NCBI GenBank assembly: GCA_905187695.1
Contig: CAJJIY010000001.1
Coordinates: forward strand, 1-64,000
Reading direction: 5' to 3'
Origin: an uncultured Eubacteriales bacterium
GTDB lineage: Bacteria; Bacillota; Clostridia; Oscillospirales; CAG-272
DNA: 64,000 bases
In this document: positions 8,870 through 15,738 of the stretch, piece after piece
Layout of the letters: each line of letters opens with the position of its first letter
How positions within the stretch are numbered: the stretch's first letter is position 1
Position numbers and translations under genes: made by a program
The notes under the pieces: generated by a model
Seen by the model: the letters and a program-made list of their open reading frames with translations, nothing else
Database searches by the model: none
What the model was told of the DNA's origin: nothing

Positions 8870-9000
8870 AAAACGCACCTCCCAAAAACGGGCGCGTTTT
8901 CGGGTAATTTCCCGAAGGGGAGAAACACACCGCAAACGGCGGAATCTCCCTGATGTGCGATTTGCACTTTACTCGACATTTAAGAGCGAGGAGGAGAGCT
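8870..9000 (+). promoter_or_regulatory. Structured 5' leader of the rubredoxin gene (candidate cis-regulatory RNA)
   Basis: The leader can form mutually exclusive helices. CCTCCC (8878-8883) can pair with GGGGAG (8917-8922), while the same segment can pair with TCTCCC (8945-8950). A hairpin TTCGGG/CCCGAA (8899-8904 with 8911-8916) sits inside the first helix and CCGC/GCGG (8930-8933 with 8939-8942) inside the second. CACA (8926-8929) could make a pseudoknot with TGTG (8954-8957). No known riboswitch class was recognised. A regulatory role is an inference from structure alone. Confidence 0.45.
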
Positions 9001-9005
9001 TTCGG

Positions 9006-9188
9006 ATGGCTGTTTATGTGTGCGAACTGTGCGGATATGAATATGATCCGCGCGTTGGCGATCCCGAAAACGGGATTGAGCCGGGAACCGAATTTGAAGA
9101 TCTGCCGGAAGATTATGTCTGCCCTTTGTGCGGCGCTTCCAAAGAAGATTTTGAAAAGCAGATCACGGGCGACACCGAAGAGGAATAA
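9006..9188 (+). CDS. Rubredoxin
   Basis: Small one-iron electron carrier, typically donating electrons to rubrerythrin or superoxide reductase in oxidative-stress protection of anaerobes. The 60 residues carry both knuckles, CELCGY (Cys6, Cys9) and CPLCGA (Cys39, Cys42), with the conserved GDPENGIEPGTEFEDLPEDY between them. The last ten residues are acidic. ATG at 9006 is chosen because GAGGAGGAGAG lies just upstream. In-frame upstream codons are inside the structured leader. No partner redox gene is adjacent; the gene has its own strong promoter and terminator. Confidence 0.97.
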   Translation: MAVYVCELCGYEYDPRVGDPENGIEPGTEFEDLPEDYVCPLCGASKEDFEKQITGDTEEE

Positions 9189-9195
9189 TAAAAGG

Positions 9196-9224
9196 GAAAA
9201 GGCGGCATGGCTCCGCCTTTTCTT
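9196..9224 (+). terminator. Terminator of the rubredoxin gene
   Basis: Stem GAAAAGGCGG (9196-9205) / CCGCCTTTTC (9213-9222), loop CATGGCT, followed by TTT and further T-rich sequence. Confidence 0.85.
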
Positions 9225-9268
9225 TATGCTTTTTTTGGCATGCTTTTATACAAATATTCATTTTTGCC

Positions 9269-9297
9269 TTGACAAACGCGCGCGGGTTAGATATAAT
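9269..9297 (+). promoter_or_regulatory. Sigma-A promoter of the nusB-recN operon
   Basis: TTGACA (9269-9274) and TATAAT (9292-9297) with a 17-nt spacer, 33 nt before the nusB start. No other promoter of this quality was seen inside the following 8.5 kb. Confidence 0.9.
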
Positions 9298-9329
9298 ATT
9301 TATAATTTATATAAGGAAAAGGAAGACTC

Positions 9330-9821
9330 ATGTCACTCAGCAGAAGAGAAGCCCGCGAGGCGGTTTTCGGTTTGCTCTTTGAGACCGAATTTAAAAAAGA
9401 GGAAGACCCCAAAGAAATTTTTGCCATTTCCTGCGATGACCGCGAGATCGGGCAGGACGATTATATCAAAAATGCCTATTTCGGCGTTTGTGAAAACCTC
9501 GGCACGATCGATGCACTTATCAATCGGCACTCCAACGGCTGGGAGACTACCCGGATTTCAAGGGTCTCGCGTTCCATTCTGCGTCTGTCCGTTTATGAAA
9601 TGCTGTTTCTCCCGGATATTCCGCACAGCGTTTCCATGAATGAAGCGGTGGAACTCTGCAAAAAGTATGATGAAGAAAGTGCCCGTCCTTTTGTAAACGG
9701 TGTGCTCAACGCCGTGAAGGAAGAACTTGAAAGCAAAGAAAAGGGAACCGAAGAGCCCCGGATGGCTTTTGAAGATCCGGAAAAAACAAAGACTCCGGCC
9801 GGGACCGATGATGAAAACTGA
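9330..9821 (+). CDS. nusB: Transcription antitermination protein NusB
   Basis: RNA-binding all-helical protein that joins NusE (S10) on boxA to allow antitermination of rRNA operons. The first residues SRREAREAVFGLLFETEF and the C-terminal ISRVSRSILRLSVYEMLF, then SMNEAVELCKKY and the late FVNGVLNAV, are typical. The 163 residues include about 25 extra charged and disordered residues at the C-terminus. Start ATG at 9330 follows AAGGAAAAGGAAG. Its end overlaps the next gene by 14 nt, and it opens the operon nusB to recN/ybaK. Confidence 0.95.
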   Translation: MSLSRREAREAVFGLLFETEFKKEEDPKEIFAISCDDREIGQDDYIKNAYFGVCENLGTIDALINRHSNGWETTRISRVSRSILRLSVYEMLFLPDIPHSVSMNEAVELCKKYDEESARPFVNGVLNAVKEELESKEKGTEEPRMAFEDPEKTKTPAGTDDEN

Positions 9822-10767
9822 CTGCTTTCTTGGCGTTGACACCAGCAATTATACCACCTCGCTGGCCGCGGCCGATCCGGAAGGCCGGGTCATTTTCAAT
9901 CTGAAAGCGCCGCTTCCCGTTCGTGCGGGCGCGTGCGGTCTCCGGCAAAGCGACGCGGTTTTTGCTCATGTGAAAAATCTGCCGGCGCTTTTCCGGCGCG
10001 CAGGAGAGATTTTGGGTGATCGTTTCCGGGTGACTGCCGTGGGCGTTTCCACGCGTCCCCGTCCGCTTGCGGATTCCTACATGCCCTGTTTTCTTTCCGG
10101 CATGGCCGCTGCCGAGAGTTTTGCCGTGGGCGCGGGTGTGCGGGTGTTGCCGTTTTCCCATCAGGAAGGGCATATCCGCGCGGCCGTTTATTCGGCCGGC
10201 GGCCCCGATCTTTTGGCACCTTTCGGTGCTTTTCATGTTTCGGGCGGAACTACCGATCTTTTGCTTGTCTCTCCGGCGGCCACCGGATTTTCGCTTTCGG
10301 AAGAAGGCACTTCGGATGATCTTCACGCGGGGCAGGCGGTGGACCGGATCGGCGTGATGCTGGGATTGCCGTTCCCGGCCGGACCTGCGTTGGAAAAACT
10401 TGCCGCTGAAAATCAAAAACCCGTTCCGCATGCCCGTGTGTGCGTCCGGGAGGGGCGTTGCCATCTGTCCGGCCTTCAGAATCTTGCCGAAAAGCTCTAT
10501 GCGCAAAGCAATGATCCTGCGTTGGTGGCGGCGTTTGCGTTGCATTTTCTTTCGGATACGCTGTTTGAAATGGCCACAGACTTCCGGGCGTGGCATGGTG
10601 CAATCCCGCTGCTGTTTGCCGGTGGGGTGATGAGCAACCGCCTTATTGCCGCAGAGCTGACCGCCCGCCTGTCGCCGGATGTTTTCTTTGCCGCGCCGGA
10701 ATTCAGCGCCGATAATGCGGCCGGCATTGCGCTTCTTTGCCGTGACGCCGCGTTGGCAGGCCTGTAA
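9808..10767 (+). CDS. TsaD/Kae1-like protein (O-sialoglycoprotein endopeptidase homologue), function unknown
   Basis: A short member of the TsaD/Kae1 ATPase superfamily (ASKHA fold). It has GVDTSNYTTSLA at residues 9-20, the metal-binding SHQEGH (His118, His122) and FHVSGGTTDLL near residue 142, plus a late FAGGVMSN. True TsaD has a longer insert and VSGGHT, so this is probably a paralogue rather than the t6A synthase. Such paralogues between nusB and xseA occur in other Clostridia, and their role is not established. The start is a double ATG at 9808/9811 overlapping nusB by up to 14 nt. The product is 318-319 residues, inside the operon. Confidence 0.75.
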   Translation: MMKTDCFLGVDTSNYTTSLAAADPEGRVIFNLKAPLPVRAGACGLRQSDAVFAHVKNLPALFRRAGEILGDRFRVTAVGVSTRPRPLADSYMPCFLSGMAAAESFAVGAGVRVLPFSHQEGHIRAAVYSAGGPDLLAPFGAFHVSGGTTDLLLVSPAATGFSLSEEGTSDDLHAGQAVDRIGVMLGLPFPAGPALEKLAAENQKPVPHARVCVREGRCHLSGLQNLAEKLYAQSNDPALVAAFALHFLSDTLFEMATDFRAWHGAIPLLFAGGVMSNRLIAAELTARLSPDVFFAAPEFSADNAAGIALLCRDAALAGL

Positions 10768-10790
10768 AAACAAATAAGGGAGGGGATTCT

Positions 10791-12026
10791 TTGAACGAAG
10801 CACTGACCGTGTCGCAATTGAACAATTATGTCAAGATGCTTCTGGATGGCGACCCTCTGCTTTCTAATCTGGTTGTCCGGGGCGAGATCTCTAATTTTAC
10901 CAATCATGTCCGGAGCGGCCATTTCTATTTTTCTCTGAAAGACGAAAATGCGCGCGTACAGGCGGTGATGTTCCGCTCGGACGCGCAAAGAATGAAGTTC
11001 ATGCCCGAAAACGGGATGAAGGTCATTTTGTGGGGGCGTATTTCACTGTTCCCGCGGGATGGGCAATATCAGATCTATGCCAGCGCCATGGAGCCGGACG
11101 GCCTTGGCGCACTGTACGCGGCGTTGGAGCAACTGAAAAAGAAGCTTGCGGATGAAGGGCTTTTTGATGAAGCGCGCAAGCGCCCGCTCCCGCCTTATCC
11201 CGAAAAAATCGGCATCATTACTTCTCCGGAAGGAGCGGCTGTACAGGATATGATACATATCCTCGGCCGTCGCTTCCCGGTGGCAAAGTTATATCTTTAT
11301 CCGGCCTTGGTGCAGGGAAGCAACGCACCGGAAAGCCTCAGAAACGGGCTGGCATTTTTCAACGACTGTCACCCAGTGGATCTTATCCTTATCGGACGAG
11401 GCGGCGGTGCGCCGGAAGATTTGTGGGCGTTCAACGATGAACAACTGGTTCGCGCCGTGGCGGCCTCGCGTATTCCGGTAATTTCGGCGGTGGGGCATGA
11501 AAGCGACTATACGCTATGCGATTTTGCGGCCGATCTGCGCGCTTCCACGCCGTCTGCCGCGGCCGAACGTGCCGTCCCGGAAAAAGCGGAACTGCTCTCC
11601 CTGCTTTCCTCGCGCGAAAGACTGCTTTCTTCGTTGATCACAAACCGGATCGAGCGGGAAAGGGCGCGGCTTTCTGTACTGGCATCTTCCCGCTCGCTGC
11701 GCTCTCCCGTCAATTATCTGGAAGACCGGCGTATGGAGCTTTTGCATTTTGGAGACCGGATGAATGCGTGCGCCTCGGCCCGGGTAGACCGGAGTCGGCG
11801 GGAACTGGCGATGCTTTGCGCCCGGATGGACGCATTGCATCCTTTGCGCGTACTTGCAAGAGGATATGCGGCGGTATACAGCGAAACCGGCAAACCGGTG
11901 GAAAGTGCCATGGCGCTTCGGCCCGGGGAGCGTGTAAAATTGCTTTTTGCAGATTCTTCGGCACAGGCCGAAATCAAGGACATCCGGAAAGGACAAAAAT
12001 ATGGCGGAGCGGAAACTGAAATTTGA
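10791..12026 (+). CDS. xseA: Exodeoxyribonuclease VII large subunit
   Basis: Large subunit of exonuclease VII, degrading single-stranded DNA to oligonucleotides together with XseB. An N-terminal OB-fold (VSQLNNYVKMLLDGD, then LVVRGEISNFTNH and GHFYFSLKD) is followed by the catalytic domain with KIGIITSPEGAAVQD and LILIGRGGGAPEDLWAFNDE, and by AVGHESDYTLCDFAADLRASTPSAAAE. The 411 residues fit the family. The start codon is TTG at 10791 behind GGGAGGGG. The gene ends 26 nt inside xseB, so the two subunits are translationally coupled. Confidence 0.96.
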   Translation: MNEALTVSQLNNYVKMLLDGDPLLSNLVVRGEISNFTNHVRSGHFYFSLKDENARVQAVMFRSDAQRMKFMPENGMKVILWGRISLFPRDGQYQIYASAMEPDGLGALYAALEQLKKKLADEGLFDEARKRPLPPYPEKIGIITSPEGAAVQDMIHILGRRFPVAKLYLYPALVQGSNAPESLRNGLAFFNDCHPVDLILIGRGGGAPEDLWAFNDEQLVRAVAASRIPVISAVGHESDYTLCDFAADLRASTPSAAAERAVPEKAELLSLLSSRERLLSSLITNRIERERARLSVLASSRSLRSPVNYLEDRRMELLHFGDRMNACASARVDRSRRELAMLCARMDALHPLRVLARGYAAVYSETGKPVESAMALRPGERVKLLFADSSAQAEIKDIRKGQKYGGAETEI

Positions 12027-12216
12027 AGCGGCAATGGAGCGACTGAGCGAAGTCGTTTCCGAGCTGGAAGCCGGCAAGGTGGATCTGCAGACATCTCTCT
12101 CTCTTTATGAAGAGGGAATGAAGCTGGTTCGCGCCCTGTCGGATGAATTGGATAAAGCACAGGCGCGGATTGAAAAAGTCGGAGAGTCCGGTGCCGACAA
12201 CGGAGAAAAAGCATGA
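12001..12216 (+). CDS. xseB: Exodeoxyribonuclease VII small subunit
   Basis: Small helical subunit of exonuclease VII. The 71 residues contain the diagnostic FEAAMERLSEVVSELE and SLSLYEEGMKLVRAL segments. ATG at 12001 lies inside the end of xseA (26-nt overlap), and its stop overlaps the next gene as ATGA. It is too short to stand out by length, but the family match and position leave little doubt. Confidence 0.95.
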   Translation: MAERKLKFEAAMERLSEVVSELEAGKVDLQTSLSLYEEGMKLVRALSDELDKAQARIEKVGESGADNGEKA

Positions 12217-13100
12217 CGGTAAACGAAAGACTTTTGTCCAATGCAACATTGGTAAACAATGCGCTTGAGGCGGCGCTTGCGGACGGGGATCCGGACTTTG
12301 AAGAAGAGCTGGCGGCTGAACGCTATGCGCTTCTTGCTCCGCGCGCCAAGCGTATCCGCCCCACACTGGTTCTGGAATGTGCGCGGATACTTGGCGGTCG
12401 GGATGAAGCCGCGTTGCCTTTTGCGGCGGCACTGGAGATGATCCACACTTATTCTTTGATCCATGATGATCTGCCCGCTATGGATAACGATGATCTGCGC
12501 CGCGGCCGCCCGACCTGCCACAAAGCTTTCGGAGAGGCCACGGCGATCCTGGCAGGAGATGCGCTTTTGACCCGTGCTTTCGGTGTGGCCGCCGGCAATC
12601 CGGCCGTAACAAAGGAAAGCGCCCTGGCCGCCGTTTGCGCACTTTCACGGGCGGCCGGTCCGTTTGGCATGATCGGCGGACAGGTGATGGATCTTTCCGG
12701 CGAAAAAAAGAAATTGCCGCTCCCGTCGCTCCTCAAACTGCACGCCCATAAGACCGGCGCGCTCATGCGGGTCGGCGCAACGCTGGGAGCGCTTGCCGCC
12801 GGATATTTCCCGCAGGACAAAGAGACGCGGGCTCTTGAATCTTACGCCGAAAAAACCGGATTGGTTTTTCAGATTGTGGATGATATACTGGACGCAACCG
12901 AAAGCGCCGAAGAACTCGGAAAAAGCGCGGGGTCGGATGCCGAAAACGGCAAGACCACCTTCCTTTCCTACTACGAAACCGATACGGCGCTTCGTTATGC
13001 CCGCGAAGTAAGTGAAGACGCCAAACGCGAAATCAGGGAATTGCCGGGTTCTGCTTTCCTCCTTTCGCTGGCGGACAGTCTGCTTGACAGGAAGTTCTGA
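12213..13100 (+). CDS. ispA: Polyprenyl (farnesyl/geranylgeranyl) diphosphate synthase
   Basis: Short-chain isoprenyl diphosphate synthase condensing isopentenyl and allylic diphosphates. The first aspartate-rich motif DDLPAMDNDDLRRGRPTCH and the second DDILD are intact, as are LIHDD and GGQVMDL. At 295 residues it matches IspA-type farnesyl diphosphate synthases. ATG at 12213 overlaps the xseB stop. In related genomes dxs follows nearby; here a PAP2-like gene follows and dxs is absent. The exact chain length of the product cannot be decided. Confidence 0.94.
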   Translation: MTVNERLLSNATLVNNALEAALADGDPDFEEELAAERYALLAPRAKRIRPTLVLECARILGGRDEAALPFAAALEMIHTYSLIHDDLPAMDNDDLRRGRPTCHKAFGEATAILAGDALLTRAFGVAAGNPAVTKESALAAVCALSRAAGPFGMIGGQVMDLSGEKKKLPLPSLLKLHAHKTGALMRVGATLGALAAGYFPQDKETRALESYAEKTGLVFQIVDDILDATESAEELGKSAGSDAENGKTTFLSYYETDTALRYAREVSEDAKREIRELPGSAFLLSLADSLLDRKF

Positions 13101-13102
13101 AT

Positions 13103-13615
13103 ATGAGGATTCACATCAATATGTATCAGCTGAAAACTTACTTTCTGGATCTGATCACGAACCGGGTGCTCCTTTGCGCCATCATTGCCTGGATGACCGC
13201 TCAAATCATAAAGGTTTTTACCACCAGCATCTACCGGAAAGAATTTTCCCTGCGTCAGCTGTTGGTCGGCAGCGGGGGAATGCCCAGTTCTCATTCGGCT
13301 GTGGTGATGGCCACGGCCATTTCCTGCGGATTGCTTTACGGATTTGATACGCCGATCTTTGCGGTGGCCGCCGTGCTTGCGGTGGTCGTAATGCGGGATG
13401 CGGCCGGCGTCCGGCGCGAAGCGGGAAAACAGGCCGCCATGATCAATCGTGTTTCACAGGAATTGAGCCGGACCCGCACCAATTTTGTCACCGACGTCTT
13501 GCAGGAACTATTGGGTCATACGCCGCTTCAGGTGCTTTTCGGCGCTTTACTTGGCGTGGCCATGGCATTCCTTTGCCAGTGCTGGCTCTTCAACCTTTTC
13601 CTCCCGGCGTCGTGA
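13103..13615 (+). CDS. Divergent PAP2 family membrane protein (YuiD-like)
   Basis: Membrane protein of the divergent PAP2 (DUF212) family, related to type 2 phosphatidic acid phosphatases. Its position next to an isoprenoid synthase suggests a polyprenyl phosphate or lipid phosphate substrate, but that is inference. Visible signatures are GSGGMPSSHSAVVMA (residues 53-67) and VMRDAAGVRREAGKQA (residues 94-109), the altered PAP2 motifs of this family. The 170 residues contain about four hydrophobic segments. The start is ATG at 13103, two bases after the ispA stop. The tlyA start follows one base after its stop. Confidence 0.88.
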   Translation: MRIHINMYQLKTYFLDLITNRVLLCAIIAWMTAQIIKVFTTSIYRKEFSLRQLLVGSGGMPSSHSAVVMATAISCGLLYGFDTPIFAVAAVLAVVVMRDAAGVRREAGKQAAMINRVSQELSRTRTNFVTDVLQELLGHTPLQVLFGALLGVAMAFLCQCWLFNLFLPAS

Positions 13616-13616
13616 A

Positions 13617-14399
13617 ATGCGGTTGGATGTTTATATGGTCAGTGCCGGTCTGGCCGAGAGCCGGGAAAAAGCCCGGAAACTGATTCTGGCCGGGGCGGTT
13701 TTTGTGGACGGCCGGGTGGCCGAAAAAGCCTCAAAAGAAATTATCGGTGAAATGACGGTTATGCTGACCCGAAAGGAGCGTTTTGTCGGTCGCGGCGGGG
13801 AAAAACTTGCGGCGGCACTTGCTCTTTTCAAAATAGATCCGACCGGCCTGCGCGCGTTGGATATCGGTGCCTCAACAGGCGGCTTTACCGATTGCTTGCT
13901 GCAATCGGGCGCTTCCTTTGTGGTGGCGCTGGATGCCGGTAAAGGACAGCTTCATCCCAGGCTTTGCGCGGACGCGCGGGTTCGCTCTGTTGAGAAATAC
14001 AACGCCCGGAACCTTTCTCCCGCAGATGTCGGAACTTTTGATCTTGTCGTCATGGATGTTTCTTTTATCTCTCAGACACTGATTCTGCCGCGGCTCTCTG
14101 CCTTGCTTTTGCCGGGCGGCCGCGTTGTCTCGCTGATCAAGCCGCAGTTTGAACTAAACAAAAATGCGCTTGGCAAAAACGGCATTGTACGGGATGAAAA
14201 AAATCTTTATGCGGCCGTTTCCCGTGTGCTTTCCTGTGCCGCCGCCACCGGGCTTGCCTGCCATGCGCTCGCTCCCTCTCCGATTTTGGGCGGTGACGGA
14301 AACCGGGAGTTTCTTGCGCTCTTTTGCCCCGGCACCGGCCGGGAATTTACGCCGGATGAATTGACCGGGGTTATTAACGGAAAGGCGGTGATTGTTTGA
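13617..14399 (+). CDS. tlyA: TlyA family rRNA 2'-O-methyltransferase / S4-domain protein
   Basis: S4 RNA-binding domain (residues 1-60, MRLDVYMVSAGLAESREKA) fused to an FtsJ-like SAM methyltransferase domain with ALDIGASTGGFTDCLLQ and VMDVSFISQTLILP. Members methylate rRNA; in mycobacteria TlyA makes 2'-O-methylcytidine in 16S and 23S rRNA and gives capreomycin sensitivity. The 260-residue length is normal. ATG at 13617 lies one base after the previous stop. The stop overlaps the TTG start of nadK. Its location in the nusB-recN operon is conserved in Bacillota. Confidence 0.93.
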   Translation: MRLDVYMVSAGLAESREKARKLILAGAVFVDGRVAEKASKEIIGEMTVMLTRKERFVGRGGEKLAAALALFKIDPTGLRALDIGASTGGFTDCLLQSGASFVVALDAGKGQLHPRLCADARVRSVEKYNARNLSPADVGTFDLVVMDVSFISQTLILPRLSALLLPGGRVVSLIKPQFELNKNALGKNGIVRDEKNLYAAVSRVLSCAAATGLACHALAPSPILGGDGNREFLALFCPGTGREFTPDELTGVINGKAVIV

Positions 14400-15271
14400 A
14401 AAAAATCGCAGTCATCACAAATTACAATATTTTTGAAAAATCCAAAATCGCACTGCGCGCGGCGCAGACGCTTTCCGATCTTGGCGGAGAGGTTGTTTTT
14501 CCGATCAATTACAAAGAAAAGATTCTTCGTGCCGGTAAAAAGCGCTATGATTGCAACTTTCTTTCTCCGGAAGAAATCTATGAGCAGTCGGATATCATTT
14601 TGGTGTTGGGGGGCGATGGCTCCATTCTGGATGCCGCGCGTCATGCCGCACCGAAAGGGAAGCCGCTTTTGGGGATTAACATGGGGCACCTTGGTTATAT
14701 GACCGAATTGGAACCCGGTGAACTGCCGCTGCTTTCCCGTTTGTTTACCGAAGAATATACCCTTGATGAGCGCGCCATGCTGGATGTAAAAATTCTTTCG
14801 ACCGACGGCGCTGTGCGTGCTGAATCTTTTGCTCTGAACGACGCGGTAATCTCCAACGGTTCGGTGGCACGGATTGTGGATCTGGAACTGTTTGAAGGAA
14901 AGGAATCGGTCTCGTCTTATCGGGCGGACGGTATGATCATCGCAACGCCGACCGGTTCGACCGCCTATTCGCTCTCTGCCGGCGGCGCTTTAACAGATCC
15001 GCATCTTTGCTGTATCTGCGTCACGCCGATCTGTCCGCATTCGCTTACTGCCCGTCCTGTCATTTTCCGGGACGATGCCGTGCTGGAAGTCAAAAACATC
15101 TGTCGTCGGGAAAAAATGCTGTATCTGACGCTGGACGGACGCATCAGCTTTGAACTTTATCGCGGCGAGCGTGTTCGTGTGACCCGTTCGGATATGAAAA
15201 CCTCGTTGATCCGGCTCCGCAAGGGCGGTTTTTATGAAAAACTGAAAAAGAAAATGAAATCATTTGAGTGA
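14396..15271 (+). CDS. nadK: NAD kinase
   Basis: ATP/polyphosphate NAD kinase that makes NADP+. The nucleotide-binding ILVLGGDGSILDAAR and GINMGHLGYMTEL, and the downstream DGMIIATPTGSTAYSLSAGG, are all present. The 291-residue length is normal. The only start that fits is TTG at 14396, in a TTGA overlap with tlyA. The product is cytosolic. The order tlyA-nadK-argR-recN is classic for Clostridia. Confidence 0.95.
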   Translation: MKKIAVITNYNIFEKSKIALRAAQTLSDLGGEVVFPINYKEKILRAGKKRYDCNFLSPEEIYEQSDIILVLGGDGSILDAARHAAPKGKPLLGINMGHLGYMTELEPGELPLLSRLFTEEYTLDERAMLDVKILSTDGAVRAESFALNDAVISNGSVARIVDLELFEGKESVSSYRADGMIIATPTGSTAYSLSAGGALTDPHLCCICVTPICPHSLTARPVIFRDDAVLEVKNICRREKMLYLTLDGRISFELYRGERVRVTRSDMKTSLIRLRKGGFYEKLKKKMKSFE

Positions 15272-15279
15272 GGGAAAAC

Positions 15280-15735
15280 ATGAAGGTCAACAGACAAAGA
15301 AAAATATTGGAACTTGTCAATCGGTATTCAATCGAAACGCAGGACGATCTGATCGATCGCCTGATGACCGAGGGCTATGCCGTCACGCAGGCAACGATTT
15401 CCCGTGACATCCGCGAACTGCAACTGACCAAGGTTCTCACCGGAAAAGGGACTTACCGTTATGTGGCCGCGCGGAAGGAAGAGGGCAATACGGGGCTCCA
15501 TTTCAATAGTGCGCTGATTGAATCGCTTATGAGCGTGGAGTATGCCGGAAATATCATTGTCATCAAAACTTTTCCGGGTCTGGCCAATGCAGTGGCGGCC
15601 GGCATTGACCAACTTTCCATTGCCGAGGTGCTTGGATGTGTGGCCGGAGACGACACAATCATGGTGGTTACCCGAAACGAGGCGGCCGCTAAACTGATTC
15701 GTGAGCGCATCAGCGTGATGGTCAAGAAGGGATAA
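15280..15735 (+). CDS. argR: Arginine repressor ArgR/AhrC
   Basis: Hexameric arginine-responsive regulator of arginine synthesis and catabolism. The N-terminal winged helix contains RQRKILELVNRYSIETQDDL and VTQATISRDIRELQL. The C-terminal arginine-binding and oligomerisation domain contains TFPGLANAVAAGIDQ and VLGCVAGDDTIMVVTR. ATG at 15280 with GAGGG five bases upstream is preferred over the GTG at 15268 that overlaps the nadK stop, giving 151 residues. No arginine genes are in the window, so its operators must be elsewhere. Confidence 0.93.
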   Translation: MKVNRQRKILELVNRYSIETQDDLIDRLMTEGYAVTQATISRDIRELQLTKVLTGKGTYRYVAARKEEGNTGLHFNSALIESLMSVEYAGNIIVIKTFPGLANAVAAGIDQLSIAEVLGCVAGDDTIMVVTRNEAAAKLIRERISVMVKKG

Positions 15736-15738
15736 AAA

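Noticed and set aside
8917..8970. Fluoride riboswitch upstream of rubredoxin
   Set aside because: CTGATG and a short pseudoknot resemble part of that motif, but the helix order differs and a hairpin lies inside the first stem.
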